Shown here one piece after another: positions 41,460-50,417 of a stretch of 64,000 nt of DNA. The notes below the pieces were generated by a model. The model ran no database searches. It saw only the letters and a program-made list of their open reading frames with translations, and was not told the origin of the DNA. Every line of letters begins with the position of its first letter. The stretch's first letter is position 1. Made by a program: the position numbers and the translations under genes. This stretch comes from an uncultured Acidimicrobiales bacterium (GTDB taxonomy: Bacteria > Actinomycetota > Acidimicrobiia > Acidimicrobiales > SZUA-35): the NCBI GenBank assembly GCA_938002965.1, contig CALKZY010000028.1, positions 1 to 64,000 of the forward strand. The letters run 5' to 3'.

Positions 41460-42938
41460 CTACCTCATCACGAACGGATTAGCCATCGGCTCGCTGGAGG
41501 TATTGATCCATGTGGCTTTGGTTCGGGTGTAGTCGTGGATCACGTCCAGACCGGCTTCGCGTCCGTAGCCACTTTGCCCGAAACCGCCGAACGGGGAGAT
41601 CGGCGAGATCGCCCGGTAGGTATTGACCCACACGATGCCAGAACGAATAGCGGCCGACGCCCGGTGGGCTCGGGCCACGTTCTGGGTGAACACGCCGGCC
41701 CCCAACCCGAAGCGGGTGTCGTTGGCCATTTCGATACCTTCTTCTTCGGTCTCGAATCGCAGCACTGACATGACCGGACCGAACAATTCAACCTGAGTGC
41801 TGGCCACACTCTGATCGGGGCAGCCAATCACCGTTGGTTGGTAGTACCAACCGGCATCGAACCCGTCCGGGATCCGGCCACCAGTGTGGACAGTGGCACC
41901 CTGGGTAACCGATTCGGCCACCACCTTTTCAATGCGCAACCGCTGGGCCTCGGTGGCCAGCGGGCCAACCTGGGTTTCGGCTTGCAGCGGATCACCAATC
42001 CGAATGGCTTCGGCCCGGGCCACGATGCCTTCCACGAACTGATCGTGGATTCCTGCTTGGACGAACACCCTGGATCCAGCCACGCAACTTTGTCCGGTGG
42101 CTCCGAAGTTTCCTGCTACTGCGCCGTTCAAGGCGCCCTCGAGGTCAGCGTCGTCAAAGATCAGAATCGGGGATTTGCCACCCAGTTCCAACGAAACGTG
42201 AGCGAAGTTCTCAGCCGTATTCCGTACGACGTGGCGGGCCGCTTCTACTCCCCCGGTGAACGCCACGCGGGCCACCTTGGGGTGCGAGGTCAACACCCGA
42301 CCGCACGGCTCGCCATAGCCGGTGATGATGTTGACAACGCCCGGCGGGAAACCCACCCGGTCGACAACTTCGGCGAAAGCCAGTAGCGGACCCGGCGCTT
42401 CCTCCGAGGCTTTGATGACCACCGTGTTCCCGGCGGCCAGCGCAGGCCCGACCTTGGTGGCGGTAAGAAACATCTCAGCGTTCCACGGCACCACGGCAGC
42501 GACAACACCGATGGGTTCACGGGTGGTGAACACTGCCATGTCAGGCTTGTCGATTGGCAGGGTCGAACCTTGGATCTTGTCGGCCAGCCCTGCGTAGTAC
42601 CGGTAGTAGTCGGCCACATAGGCTGTCTGGGCCTTGGTCTCAGCCGCCAACTTGCCGGAATCGGTGGTTTCGATTTCACCCAGCCGTTCGGCTTCAACCT
42701 CAACCGCGTCGGCCAGTGCGGAGAGCATCTTGCCTCGTTGGGTGGCGGTCATGGTGGCCCACGGGCCCTCATACAACGCCCGGTGGGCGGCGTCGACCGC
42801 TCGGTTGACATCGGCTTCGGACGCGGCGGGAGCGGTGGCCCACACCTGACCGGTGGCCGGGTTGATCGATTCGACCAGCGCCCCATCGGACGCGTCGCAG
42901 AACTCGCCGTCTACATAAAGCTGAAAGGTCTGTGTCAT
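41460..42938 (-). CDS. Aldehyde dehydrogenase
   Basis: A 492-residue NAD(P)-dependent aldehyde dehydrogenase. The catalytic Cys is in GQSCVAGSR and the general base Glu in SLELGGKSP; the cofactor-binding segments VPWNAEMF and FTGGVEAARHVV are intact. The sequence resembles the betaine/4-hydroxymuconic-semialdehyde class, but substrate is not assignable. Its ATG overlaps the stop of the upstream DUF1185 gene (ATGA), so the two are translationally coupled and probably act in one pathway. Confidence 0.95.
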   Translation of the reverse strand: MTQTFQLYVDGEFCDASDGALVESINPATGQVWATAPAASEADVNRAVDAAHRALYEGPWATMTATQRGKMLSALADAVEVEAERLGEIETTDSGKLAAETKAQTAYVADYYRYYAGLADKIQGSTLPIDKPDMAVFTTREPIGVVAAVVPWNAEMFLTATKVGPALAAGNTVVIKASEEAPGPLLAFAEVVDRVGFPPGVVNIITGYGEPCGRVLTSHPKVARVAFTGGVEAARHVVRNTAENFAHVSLELGGKSPILIFDDADLEGALNGAVAGNFGATGQSCVAGSRVFVQAGIHDQFVEGIVARAEAIRIGDPLQAETQVGPLATEAQRLRIEKVVAESVTQGATVHTGGRIPDGFDAGWYYQPTVIGCPDQSVASTQVELFGPVMSVLRFETEEEGIEMANDTRFGLGAGVFTQNVARAHRASAAIRSGIVWVNTYRAISPISPFGGFGQSGYGREAGLDVIHDYTRTKATWINTSSEPMANPFVMR

Positions 42939-43537
42939 GCCTGATCCGGGGGTGCGATCCCCATCTCCTCCATGTCGGAGTAGCGATTGCCGATGCGGTG
43001 GTGGGGGCGGCCGCCAACCGATACGCCTAAGGCGATAACGAGTTCGTCGGGGGCGGGAGCATCGGTGATGGTGACCTCGGCGGTGAGATAGTGCGACCGG
43101 AAACCAGGGTCCTCTTTGTGCATCATCGGCACCGAGACCATGGTGCCTGCACCGCCTCGGGTATTGGTGAACGACAGATAAGAGGTACCTCCCACCGCGT
43201 TGCGGAACACATTGCCGAACCGCAAGGTATGGATGATGGCCGAGCCATGCTCCACCTCGCCGTTGACCCCGACCATCGAAGCCTTGCCATACGCTTCGAC
43301 CTTGTCACCTCCCCCGGCCAGGTCCACGAGGCGGGGGACGATGATCTCTCCTAGCCGAGGGGCGATGTCCAAGATGGTGGGCCGCAAGTCCTCAACGAAC
43401 CCTTGGCCGGCCCATGGATTGGCCATGACGGCGGCCACGGTATGCAGCCATAATGACGGATCGGCGGGTTTGCCGCCCTCGATCAGCACCTCTTCGGAGT
43501 GGCTGACGATCTTGCGGATGGACAGGTCTTGAGCCAT
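42935..43537 (-). CDS. DUF1185 (amino-acid-synthesis) family protein
   Basis: A 200-residue protein of the family annotated as amino acid synthesis (DUF1185). The ILDIAPRLGEIIVPRL, HGSAIIHTLRFGN, FRNAVGGTSYLSFTNTRGGAG and DAPAPDELVIALGVSVGGRPHHRIG segments match what I remember of that family. Start at 43537 (MAQDLSIRKIVSH) preferred over an upstream TTG. It is coupled by a four-base overlap to the aldehyde dehydrogenase gene. The biochemical role of the family is not established; the partner suggests breakdown or conversion of a carboxylic acid or aldehyde. Confidence 0.85.
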   Translation of the reverse strand: MAQDLSIRKIVSHSEEVLIEGGKPADPSLWLHTVAAVMANPWAGQGFVEDLRPTILDIAPRLGEIIVPRLVDLAGGGDKVEAYGKASMVGVNGEVEHGSAIIHTLRFGNVFRNAVGGTSYLSFTNTRGGAGTMVSVPMMHKEDPGFRSHYLTAEVTITDAPAPDELVIALGVSVGGRPHHRIGNRYSDMEEMGIAPPDQA

Positions 43538-43667
43538 GGCTACTCTCAATCAGTTTCGCCGGTAGCTAGTGTTTCGCCGGCAATCAGTACTCGCTGATCC
43601 CGGCGAGCCGCTGAAATAGTAGCGCATGCGACCTGCCATTCTCGAATGAGACTGGGCCGGTCGGCGG

Positions 43668-44093
43668 TCAGGGCGAAGGCGACAACAGCCGAAATACCAA
43701 GGAACCCACGGCGATGCCCACAAAGTTGGCAACCAGGTCGAGGGCGTCAAGGGTTCGGTTCTCGATGAAGAACTGACTGGCTTCTTCGAACGTGACAAAG
43801 ACCCCTAGTACCAGCGCAGCCAGAGGAACCCGAAGGTGCCGCCCTCTCGCCACCGGAACGGAGACCCAGCGCCGCACGGCCAGGTTGGCGACAAACGTCA
43901 TCGCACCCCACAGACCGGCGTGGCCGAACTTGTCGCCATAGGGCAACGCCTCCACCAGGACATGGCCGGGGTGGCGTATGCCACGGTTGGCGGCGTAGAT
44001 AACCAGAGCCAGAAAAAGGGCGAAGAGGACCGCCGCGACAGCAGAAAGTCGAAGCCGGGAGCGTTGATCCGACGGCTCAAGTGGCCTCACCAT
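43668..44093 (-). CDS. VanZ-family membrane protein
   Basis: A 141-residue protein with about four hydrophobic helices. It carries the VanZ signature: GDKFGHAGLWGAMTF (helix with Asp-Lys and His) and EEASQFFIENRTLDALDLVANFVG (Glu/Gln-rich segment followed by Asn and Asp). VanZ-like proteins are common and mostly of unknown role; the name comes from teicoplanin resistance, which should not be assumed here. The start at 44093 gives the normal N-terminus; the open frame upstream has no supporting features. Confidence 0.88.
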   Translation of the reverse strand: MVRPLEPSDQRSRLRLSAVAAVLFALFLALVIYAANRGIRHPGHVLVEALPYGDKFGHAGLWGAMTFVANLAVRRWVSVPVARGRHLRVPLAALVLGVFVTFEEASQFFIENRTLDALDLVANFVGIAVGSLVFRLLSPSP

Positions 44094-44235
44094 GGTAGGC
44101 AAGGTAGCAGTGGCCGATCGACAAGATAGCTCGCAGCGACCCAAGAGCCACCCGTTGGTGACCATGACGCCAGTCTGCCGCTGTTCGCTGGCCACCGGTG
44201 TCGCTGGCCACCGGTGCCGCTTTGCGCCGGCGATC

Positions 44236-45696
44236 TCAGACGTCGACTGTCTCGCTACTGGGCGTGATCACCACTGCCTCACCAGGGGCACCGTTGCTGT
44301 CCGCCCCGCCGGTCCGGGTGCCACCGTCATCGCCCAGGTCGGCGTCGCTACCGGTCCGCCAGCGCACGTTAGTGTTGAGCAGATCAAGCTCGGCGTCAGT
44401 CAGGATTGTTTGCACCGCTTGACCCGGCCCGTCGTTGATCTTCAGCAGGAACCGACCGACACCACCAACGGCCCCACCAGCGTCAGTACCGCCGGCCACA
44501 CTGCGACGAATTTGAGCCAACTCTGCCGCCGTCAACCCGATTCCAGCGTTGGCGATGGTGTTGATCTCCTCGGCCTGCATTCCACCCAGGGCGAAAGCGG
44601 CGCAGCGGGCCAAGATATTGGAACCTCCCGGCTGTTGCGTGTCGGTCCACGAATGGGTGGTGATCACGCTGACAATTCCTTCGTGGCGGTCCATGCGAAG
44701 CATTGCCCCGATCTCGTCGTTGAGATCGGGGAACTGGCGGGTGGCACGCCAGATCTCGTCGAAGAACACGGCGTGCACCCTGCCGCTCTCCGAGGCATTG
44801 CGGAGATGGATGGCGGACAACGCCGCAGTCCATGAGGTGACCATGACCGCTGCGGTCAGCTGCCGTTCCGCTTGAGGAATGGTGGATGTATCGACTGCCA
44901 ACGGCTTGTTGATCGGCCAAGCCTGGTGGGCCCCGCTCGTGCCGAGTGCACCTCCGATCGGTCCGGAGGCCAGCGCCGCCACCGACAACGCCAGAGGTTC
45001 GGCCAGCTCTCTCGTTCGATCCAAACCGATTCGTAGGGCACTAGCCAATTCTTCGCCATGAGAGGTGAAGACGCCCGGCAGATCATGAACGGTCGCACCG
45101 GGCGGGAGGAGGTTGACGGCTTTGGTCAACAGCAGGCTTTCCCAATCCTGTAGCGGCCGCCCCCGGTTGATGGCGATAACCGTGCCCACGCAGTGATCGC
45201 GACGGTTCTTCAACTCGTCGATCACGTCACTGGGCGCGCCGGAGGCTGTTGCCAAGTGAATGGTCTCTCCCGGATCAAGCAGGTTCAGACCGCCATTGCG
45301 GCCAACCCGTTGAGTGGTGCCTCCCAGCTTGGTCACCAACGGGACGTACTCGCCTTTGAAGTCGGCGGGGATAATGGCGGGAACGTCAGCCGAAGCAAGA
45401 CCAGTCACCACCTTCTTTGCCAGCGCCGATTTACCCAGACCGTTGGCGGCCAGGATTCCCAACTGGGCGGCCCGCTGCCGCCCAGTTTGAAACCACGAAT
45501 AGGGGTCGTAGCAAACCAGTTGCTGCGATGACGGGTCCACACCCAACGGCACTCCTTGGGCCGGTTGGCTGGCAGCGACCGAGAACGGCCAGATTCTGGC
45601 CGCAGTTCCAACGTCGGTGACGAGCTCGCGGGCTGGTTCAACCACCCCGGCGTGACCCCCATATCGCTTGCTGTGCCCGCGTTCGTGTCTGGCCAT
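44236..45696 (-). CDS. VirB4-like ATPase of a T4SS-like locus
   Basis: A 486-residue ATPase, apparently cytoplasmic. Walker A is AANGLGKS (83-90), Walker B is HAVFFDEIW (about 306-314), followed by SVITTHSW, a conserved motif in VirB4/TraC-type ATPases. It lacks the long N-terminal domain of classical VirB4, which may be supplied by the upstream gene. The start at 45696 (MARHERGHSKRYG) lies 4 bp after the stop of that gene. It ends a five-gene operon (49237 down to 44236). The ATPase class and neighbours point to a type IV secretion machine; no substrate-recruiting coupling protein is visible in the window. Confidence 0.82.
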   Translation of the reverse strand: MARHERGHSKRYGGHAGVVEPARELVTDVGTAARIWPFSVAASQPAQGVPLGVDPSSQQLVCYDPYSWFQTGRQRAAQLGILAANGLGKSALAKKVVTGLASADVPAIIPADFKGEYVPLVTKLGGTTQRVGRNGGLNLLDPGETIHLATASGAPSDVIDELKNRRDHCVGTVIAINRGRPLQDWESLLLTKAVNLLPPGATVHDLPGVFTSHGEELASALRIGLDRTRELAEPLALSVAALASGPIGGALGTSGAHQAWPINKPLAVDTSTIPQAERQLTAAVMVTSWTAALSAIHLRNASESGRVHAVFFDEIWRATRQFPDLNDEIGAMLRMDRHEGIVSVITTHSWTDTQQPGGSNILARCAAFALGGMQAEEINTIANAGIGLTAAELAQIRRSVAGGTDAGGAVGGVGRFLLKINDGPGQAVQTILTDAELDLLNTNVRWRTGSDADLGDDGGTRTGGADSNGAPGEAVVITPSSETVDV

Positions 45697-45700
45697 CGCC

Positions 45701-47272
45701 CTATCCGTTGGTGATACCTTCGGCGGGCGCCAGTGCTTCGGGCACCGGCACCCCGGCCGGTAGCGTGGCCACCCAACTGGTCTGATGGGCGCCGTCCATG
45801 ATCCGAAGATGGGGTGAAAGCGGAGCGCAGGCGTTTCGGACCCGCTCGATCGGGCCGGTGACATCAGCGTCGGCTTCGACGGTCAACGTCACCGAGAATC
45901 CGACCCGAATGAGGGCTTGACCTTTGGCGATGGCCACCGCGGTGGCATGGGCCTGCTGATCATCGACGATGTCTCGCGCTTTGTGCTTGCGATCACCGTC
46001 GAGGGCCAGACGAGTCTCAACTCCTCGCTGTACTGCGTTGGTCCAGTTCTGGGCGTCGGTTGACGTGATCGGTCTGAACAGCTCAGACCAACGAACGGCC
46101 ACCGTCCCATCGATGCCGTTGCGCAGTCGTTCAAGCGCCGCGGTGGTCACCGACGCCGACGGAAACGTACCCAGCGTGAGCGAGACCGAGTCGTAGCCGC
46201 CCATGCGGTAGCGACGACGGCCCTCAGAGTGGGTGACCGGGCCGGCGTCGCCGATGCGGATGACCTGATTCGGGAATCGGGCCAGGTAGTCGCGTCGAGA
46301 CGGATCGTACATACCGGCCCAGATGCGAGCCAGTTCGTTCTGGTCAATCGGGTTGCAGGCACCGGCACCGGCGTTGGCCAGTTCGGAGCAAAGGCGTTCG
46401 ACTCTGGCCGGAAGCACTTCAGCGTTGAGCTGGCTACGGGTGGTCCGCTCGGTGGCCCAGCCGACAGCCACCCAGGTTCGGGTGGTGTTGCCTTCACTGG
46501 CCCGATCAACCGTTTCCCGCATGATCTGATCGGCGACGGCGTTGGCGTCTTCGCTAAGTTCAGCGATGGCCTGCAAGCCGGGCAGACGGCTGGCTTTCGA
46601 AACTTCGGTGGTCACCTGAATGGCGGCCAGGGCCGGTTCGTCCGACATTGCCGCCAACCAGGCGGCCCAGGCCTGACGGCGGGCCACCACAACCTCTCGA
46701 TGCTGGAGGGCGGCACCAGGAGGATGACATTCGATGAGCACCGACGAGGTGTTGGAAGCCGGGTGGTGGACTACGGCATAGGCCGGTTCACCCGTTGGGC
46801 GGTGTTCGGCCACCGAACTCTGCGACAGCAAACCGGGAAGGTTGCTCTGGGTGACCGGCGTGGATGAGAACCAAGCCGAGGTGTACATGTTTCGGCCAGT
46901 CCAACGGTGCGTGGCGAACTTGATGGCGAACCACACTCTGGCGTACAGGTGACGGCCCCACTTATCTCGAATGGCGAACCCGGCCACGATGGGGAACGTT
47001 ATGGCAGCGGTGATGAGCACATTCCACAGACGATTGGCCGCCGGAACGAACGCCAGCAGAACGGCCAACAGGGCAATGACGGCGGCCACCGACCCCCACG
47101 GCCCCAGTCCCCACTTGTATTCGGCGTATGGGTTGTACCAAACACCTGACGAGTGCAGCCCGGCGTCACCCTCAACCCGGTCAGCGGCCATCATGTCGTC
47201 ACCGTCGGGTGGACGGAGCTTGTTGCTTTGGCGGACCTTCGAGTCGCTCGTTGTGCTCTCGGTTGCTGTCAT
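45701..47272 (-). CDS. SCO6880-like T4SS component (VirB3/VirB4 N-terminal-like)
   Basis: A 523-residue protein. After a disordered N-terminus (1-55), two hydrophobic helices (about 58-76 and 82-100) resemble VirB3/PrgI-type membrane anchors. The remaining 400 residues are soluble alpha/beta with WATERTTRSQL and GGYDSVSLTLGTFPSASVTTAALERLR segments that resemble the N-terminal domain of VirB4-type proteins. Similar genes in Streptomyces and other actinobacteria are annotated SCO6880-family. No Walker motifs are present, so ATP hydrolysis is expected from the downstream gene. It overlaps the upstream polytopic-protein gene by four bases. Confidence 0.75.
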   Translation of the reverse strand: MTATESTTSDSKVRQSNKLRPPDGDDMMAADRVEGDAGLHSSGVWYNPYAEYKWGLGPWGSVAAVIALLAVLLAFVPAANRLWNVLITAAITFPIVAGFAIRDKWGRHLYARVWFAIKFATHRWTGRNMYTSAWFSSTPVTQSNLPGLLSQSSVAEHRPTGEPAYAVVHHPASNTSSVLIECHPPGAALQHREVVVARRQAWAAWLAAMSDEPALAAIQVTTEVSKASRLPGLQAIAELSEDANAVADQIMRETVDRASEGNTTRTWVAVGWATERTTRSQLNAEVLPARVERLCSELANAGAGACNPIDQNELARIWAGMYDPSRRDYLARFPNQVIRIGDAGPVTHSEGRRRYRMGGYDSVSLTLGTFPSASVTTAALERLRNGIDGTVAVRWSELFRPITSTDAQNWTNAVQRGVETRLALDGDRKHKARDIVDDQQAHATAVAIAKGQALIRVGFSVTLTVEADADVTGPIERVRNACAPLSPHLRIMDGAHQTSWVATLPAGVPVPEALAPAEGITNG

Positions 47273-48123
47273 TGTTCGCCTCGATGGAATCTCGGGTTAC
47301 TGCCGGTTGCCGCCAACGACACAACGTTGAACACCGCTGCGATCACCAGGGCGATGACCGTCCACCATGTGGCCGCGGTGACATCGGGAAACTCGCCGAA
47401 GGCCCGACCCACGCAGAGTGCGGCGAACGGAGGCCACAGAAGGTTGGCGGCTAGAAGCCCGCCGATGATGTTCGGAGCCGACCGGTACGACGGTAAGAGG
47501 CCGACTGCTGCGGTGAGCGGCCAGGTGGCTATGAGCACGGCAATCATGAACGGTTGAAAGTCGAATGCCACCGTCAACGCCGGCACCATCAGCGAGGCCA
47601 ACGCCCCGCTGTAGAGGTGGGTCTCGGTGGTGTCGATCTCACCCGGCAGGTTGACGACTACTGCGGCGGATGTGATTTCGTTTGACAGTTCGGCGGCAAC
47701 AAGGGCGGCGACGACGCCAATGGCTGAGATCAGCAGGTAGCGGCTGACCGACACCGACAGACCGTAGAGATTGCGCCCTCGACGGGCGATGGCGGTGATC
47801 AGACCGGCGGCGACCGCCATGAAGACGATCACGGCAGCAACAGCGTTGAGGCTAGCTTCCAAGCCTCCTACATCTAGCTCGATAGGCTGGCCGACTTCGG
47901 TTGTCCGTTCGGCCAGATCACCGAATGCCGTCCCGGCAAGTTCGGCACCCACCTCTTCGAGCGCCTCGATGGCTTCCTCCGATCCGGCGAACACGACCGC
48001 ATCGGTCTCCTCCCCTTCAACGGCATCGTCTCCGGTGCCTTCTGTGTCTTCGTCAACCGCTCCTGCGCCCGCATCGTCTTCATCCTCGTCACAAGTGAGC
48101 GGGTTGGAGCACGCATCGGCCAT
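47269..48123 (-). CDS. Polytopic membrane protein, VirB6/TrbL-like
   Basis: A 284-residue protein with an acidic N-terminal region (about 10-90, including a long Asp/Glu/Ala run) and about six hydrophobic helices (starting near residues 93, 122, 173, 190, 220 and 245). Topology and its place between pilin-like and ATPase genes match VirB6/TrbL channel proteins, which are weakly conserved in sequence, so the assignment is by layout. It overlaps the 45701-47272 gene by four bases and starts 2 bp after the preceding gene. Confidence 0.7.
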   Translation of the reverse strand: MADACSNPLTCDEDEDDAGAGAVDEDTEGTGDDAVEGEETDAVVFAGSEEAIEALEEVGAELAGTAFGDLAERTTEVGQPIELDVGGLEASLNAVAAVIVFMAVAAGLITAIARRGRNLYGLSVSVSRYLLISAIGVVAALVAAELSNEITSAAVVVNLPGEIDTTETHLYSGALASLMVPALTVAFDFQPFMIAVLIATWPLTAAVGLLPSYRSAPNIIGGLLAANLLWPPFAALCVGRAFGEFPDVTAATWWTVIALVIAAVFNVVSLAATGSNPRFHRGEQ

Positions 48124-48125
48124 CG

Positions 48126-48935
48126 TTACTCGCCTCCGGCGAACGGATAATACGATTCACCGGCATCGGCCGGCTCGGACGCGAGTAGGCCATCATTCGG
48201 ATAGAGCAACTGCCACCGACCACCGGCCGTGGTCAGCGGAACCTCGGTCACCTTTGTGGTGCTCTCACCGCAGTAGTGGAAAATAAGAAAAGCTCCGTCG
48301 GCGGATGTCTGCCACCCCAGAGGCTCACAGACGTAACCAAGGGTGTCGGGGTCGAGCGGGCCGGGGTGATCGGCAAGCCGTCGGTCTCGACCAGGCCCTT
48401 CCGCCGCGAACAGCGGAATGAGGTCCGGTCGCATGGCGTCCAGGTAGGCAAGGTGTGCGGCAACGACTGCTCCACCGAAATCGCTGTTCGGGGCGCAGTC
48501 GGGGATGTCACCTGGCTCGGAAGTCGGGAAGCCAACGGCGTAGGGCAACAGAACCTCGCCCCACGGCTTCATCTCCACCCCGTAACCTTTGAACGCCAGA
48601 TCACAGTCGTCGGCGTCCCACGTGATCGTCTCGGCTACAGGCTCGGCCCGCGATGTCGAACCGGCCGCTCCCGCTTCAAGCGGACCTGTGATAGTCACGG
48701 TTGCCGTCGGAGGGGGCGGAGCGGTCTCGGCTGTCGATGAACCGGCTTCACTATCGCCATCGGCGGTGGCGCTCTGAACGCCCGTCGCCACCCCGCTATC
48801 GCCGCCAACAGCGCCAGCCTGAATGGCAGACGGAAGCACGGTACTGGTCAGCGAACCAGCGCTCTCGCGGAAGAACACCACGTAGATCCCGACGAGCATG
48901 AGCAGGACGCCCAGCACGCGAAGGGCTGATCTCAC
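48126..48935 (-). CDS. Anchored extracytoplasmic protein of the T4SS-like locus
   Basis: A 269-residue protein with an N-terminal membrane helix (about 5-23), a Ser/Ala/Pro/Thr-rich linker (about 30-105) and a folded extracytoplasmic domain (about 110-269). The domain contains four Cys residues (in DDCDL, PDCAPN, YVCEP and HYCGE), suggesting disulfides, and a GGAVVAAHLAYLDAMRPDL helix. Anchored single-domain proteins at this place in Gram-positive T4SS operons are often VirB8/TcpC-like; I see only topological similarity. It overlaps the pilin-like gene upstream by four bases (ATGA). Confidence 0.7.
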   Translation of the reverse strand: MRSALRVLGVLLMLVGIYVVFFRESAGSLTSTVLPSAIQAGAVGGDSGVATGVQSATADGDSEAGSSTAETAPPPPTATVTITGPLEAGAAGSTSRAEPVAETITWDADDCDLAFKGYGVEMKPWGEVLLPYAVGFPTSEPGDIPDCAPNSDFGGAVVAAHLAYLDAMRPDLIPLFAAEGPGRDRRLADHPGPLDPDTLGYVCEPLGWQTSADGAFLIFHYCGESTTKVTEVPLTTAGGRWQLLYPNDGLLASEPADAGESYYPFAGGE

Positions 48936-49237
48936 GGATCAATAACTGCAGCCGATCCTGCACCACCGCAGCCCAGATCGATGCCGAACGCACCGAGAAG
49001 AGCAGGTAGTGCAGCCAGGCCAAGAGCTACGACAATGATCAGCGAAAGCCAACCGGGCATTTTTCCGAGCAGACTTCTCGACAGCAGTGAGCCGATGAGA
49101 AGTGTCGCCCCAACGATGAAAACGATGTAGCCGGCAGCGCCCTGGAGGTAATCATTGTAGGTTTGTGCTGCCGACTCCAGGAACGGCAGTTCGCGGCAGC
49201 CATTGGGGTCAATGGCAGCCAAGAGGTGAAAAAACAT
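48932..49237 (-). CDS. Small two-helix membrane protein, VirB2-like
   Basis: A 101-residue protein, first gene of the five-gene operon, preceded by a GGGAG ribosome binding site. After a short N-terminal segment with one Cys, there are two hydrophobic helices (about 35-53 and 62-82) separated by a short basic loop (SRSLLGKMPG), the usual layout of VirB2/TrbC pilins and other small T4SS subunits. The C-terminus ends in a Gly-rich Cys-containing stretch. Gene order (small helix pair, then anchored protein, polytopic protein, SCO6880-like, ATPase) supports a T4SS role. Confidence 0.7.
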   Translation of the reverse strand: MFFHLLAAIDPNGCRELPFLESAAQTYNDYLQGAAGYIVFIVGATLLIGSLLSRSLLGKMPGWLSLIIVVALGLAALPALLGAFGIDLGCGGAGSAAVIDP

Positions 49238-49405
49238 GTGGTGTACTCCCTACACGAGATTTCGCTTGAAGTTCTTGTTTGACTCGTACTAAAAAGAAAT
49301 CAACAGCGAGGAGATCCGAGTCTTCTCCCAGACGACGACCAGTGGAGGTCGTCGAAATCAAAATCAATAGTCTTGACTCAGTGTCGGCGGTTACGGCGGT
49401 GAAAC

Positions 49406-50011
49406 TTGGTGGTTGTCTGGCCACCAGCATTCATCAACATTCGACAAAGGTCAAGGCTGTTGCGACAATTATTTCCCTCGGCCATCTTGATGGCCCTAAC
49501 GGCGGTGACGACGATTGCCTTCGTTCCCGTTATCCTCACCCCCACTCTTGCGGTGGTTGAGGTCGCGGGCTCACCGACGGAGTTGACCTACCCGACCGGG
49601 AGTGGACCCAGTGCCCCTGTGGCCCCCAGCGAAACGGTCGTAGTCAACGGAATTCGGGTTCACGAGTCGCTGGCCGGACCGCTCACAGCGCTTTTAGCCG
49701 ATGCTCGAGCCGATGGAATCGTTCTGGGCGGATGGGGCTACCGATCGTCGGCAGATCAAATCCGCCTTCGTCGAGCCCACTGTGGAAGCTCCGAGTATGC
49801 CATTTGGCGCATGCCTTCCAGCCAATGTCGGCCGCCCACGGCCCGACCCGGAGCCTCAATGCATGAGCGTGGATTGGCCGTCGATTTCACTTGCAACGGC
49901 CGACCGATAGCCGGGACCAGATGCTTCCGCTGGCTACAGGCCAACGGGGCGCGCTACGGCTTGTACAACCTTCAATCTGAACCCTGGCACTGGTCCACCA
50001 ATGGCCGCTGA
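49406..50011 (+). CDS. M15-family D-alanyl-D-alanine carboxypeptidase (VanY-like)
   Basis: A protein of up to 201 residues with an N-terminal signal or anchor sequence (about residues 14-50) and an M15 peptidase domain (about 75-200). Zinc ligands and catalytic residues are visible in GASMHERGLAVDFTC (His, Asp) and SEPWHWS (His), with GGWGYRS upstream containing the conserved region. It should trim D-alanyl-D-alanine or related bonds of peptidoglycan. It is divergent from the T4SS-like operon, with a 168-bp gap, and may open the wall for that machine. The start is uncertain: TTG at 49406, GTG at 49409, or ATG at 49490. Confidence 0.83.
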   Translation: MVVVWPPAFINIRQRSRLLRQLFPSAILMALTAVTTIAFVPVILTPTLAVVEVAGSPTELTYPTGSGPSAPVAPSETVVVNGIRVHESLAGPLTALLADARADGIVLGGWGYRSSADQIRLRRAHCGSSEYAIWRMPSSQCRPPTARPGASMHERGLAVDFTCNGRPIAGTRCFRWLQANGARYGLYNLQSEPWHWSTNGR

Positions 50012-50197
50012 CCCGCTACGCGAAAAGCGATCCTTGATGTGATACCTGAGCTTGCCAACACACTCATACACGCCATACTTAGAGTAGTTTCTCGAACGCC
50101 AATGATCGTTTGGATGTGCCTGACGATTGCGCTTCTTATCTCATTTCTGACTTGAACTACAACCGCCGACTTACACCACCGAAAGCGAAAACACGAC

Positions 50198-50377
50198 ATG
50201 GAGCGATTCCTTTCAACCGTCGTAACCGCCGTGGTCCTCACCGTGCTCACGGTGGCCGCCATCAACTACTACGGCATCACCTGCACGGGGGGTGGCAACG
50301 CCGGAGCGACCCAACAGGGTGGTTTCCTGGGCGGCCACGGACCGGAGGCCGATCACGACCACCCGGTAGCCGAGTAG
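50198..50377 (+). CDS. 59-residue single-pass membrane protein
   Basis: A small ORF from ATG 50198 to TAG 50377. It has an N-terminal membrane helix (about residues 7-23, STVVTAVVLTVLTVAAI), a NYYGITCTGGG segment with one Cys and a His/Asp/Gly-rich tail. It lies 186 bp after the M15 peptidase on the same strand. Topology and position are reminiscent of a small lipoprotein-like or accessory T4SS component, but the Cys is not in a lipobox. The ribosome binding site is weak (GAAAG upstream). Coding is supported by the clear helix plus hydrophilic tail. Confidence 0.5.
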   Translation: MERFLSTVVTAVVLTVLTVAAINYYGITCTGGGNAGATQQGGFLGGHGPEADHDHPVAE

Positions 50378-50417
50378 ACGAACCTGGGCAGGTTACTCCG
50401 CGCCTCTTCGATAAGGG

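Noticed and set aside
49279..49560. 93-residue plus-strand frame starting MTRTKKK
   Set aside because: It overlaps the M15 peptidase start in another frame, and its second half is not protein-like; the M15 frame has clear catalytic motifs.
43668..50011. Glycopeptide-resistance cluster (VanZ-like plus VanY-like genes)
   Set aside because: No VanH, VanA, VanX or VanRS genes are present, the two genes are 5 kb apart and separated by the T4SS-like operon. They are ordinary family members.
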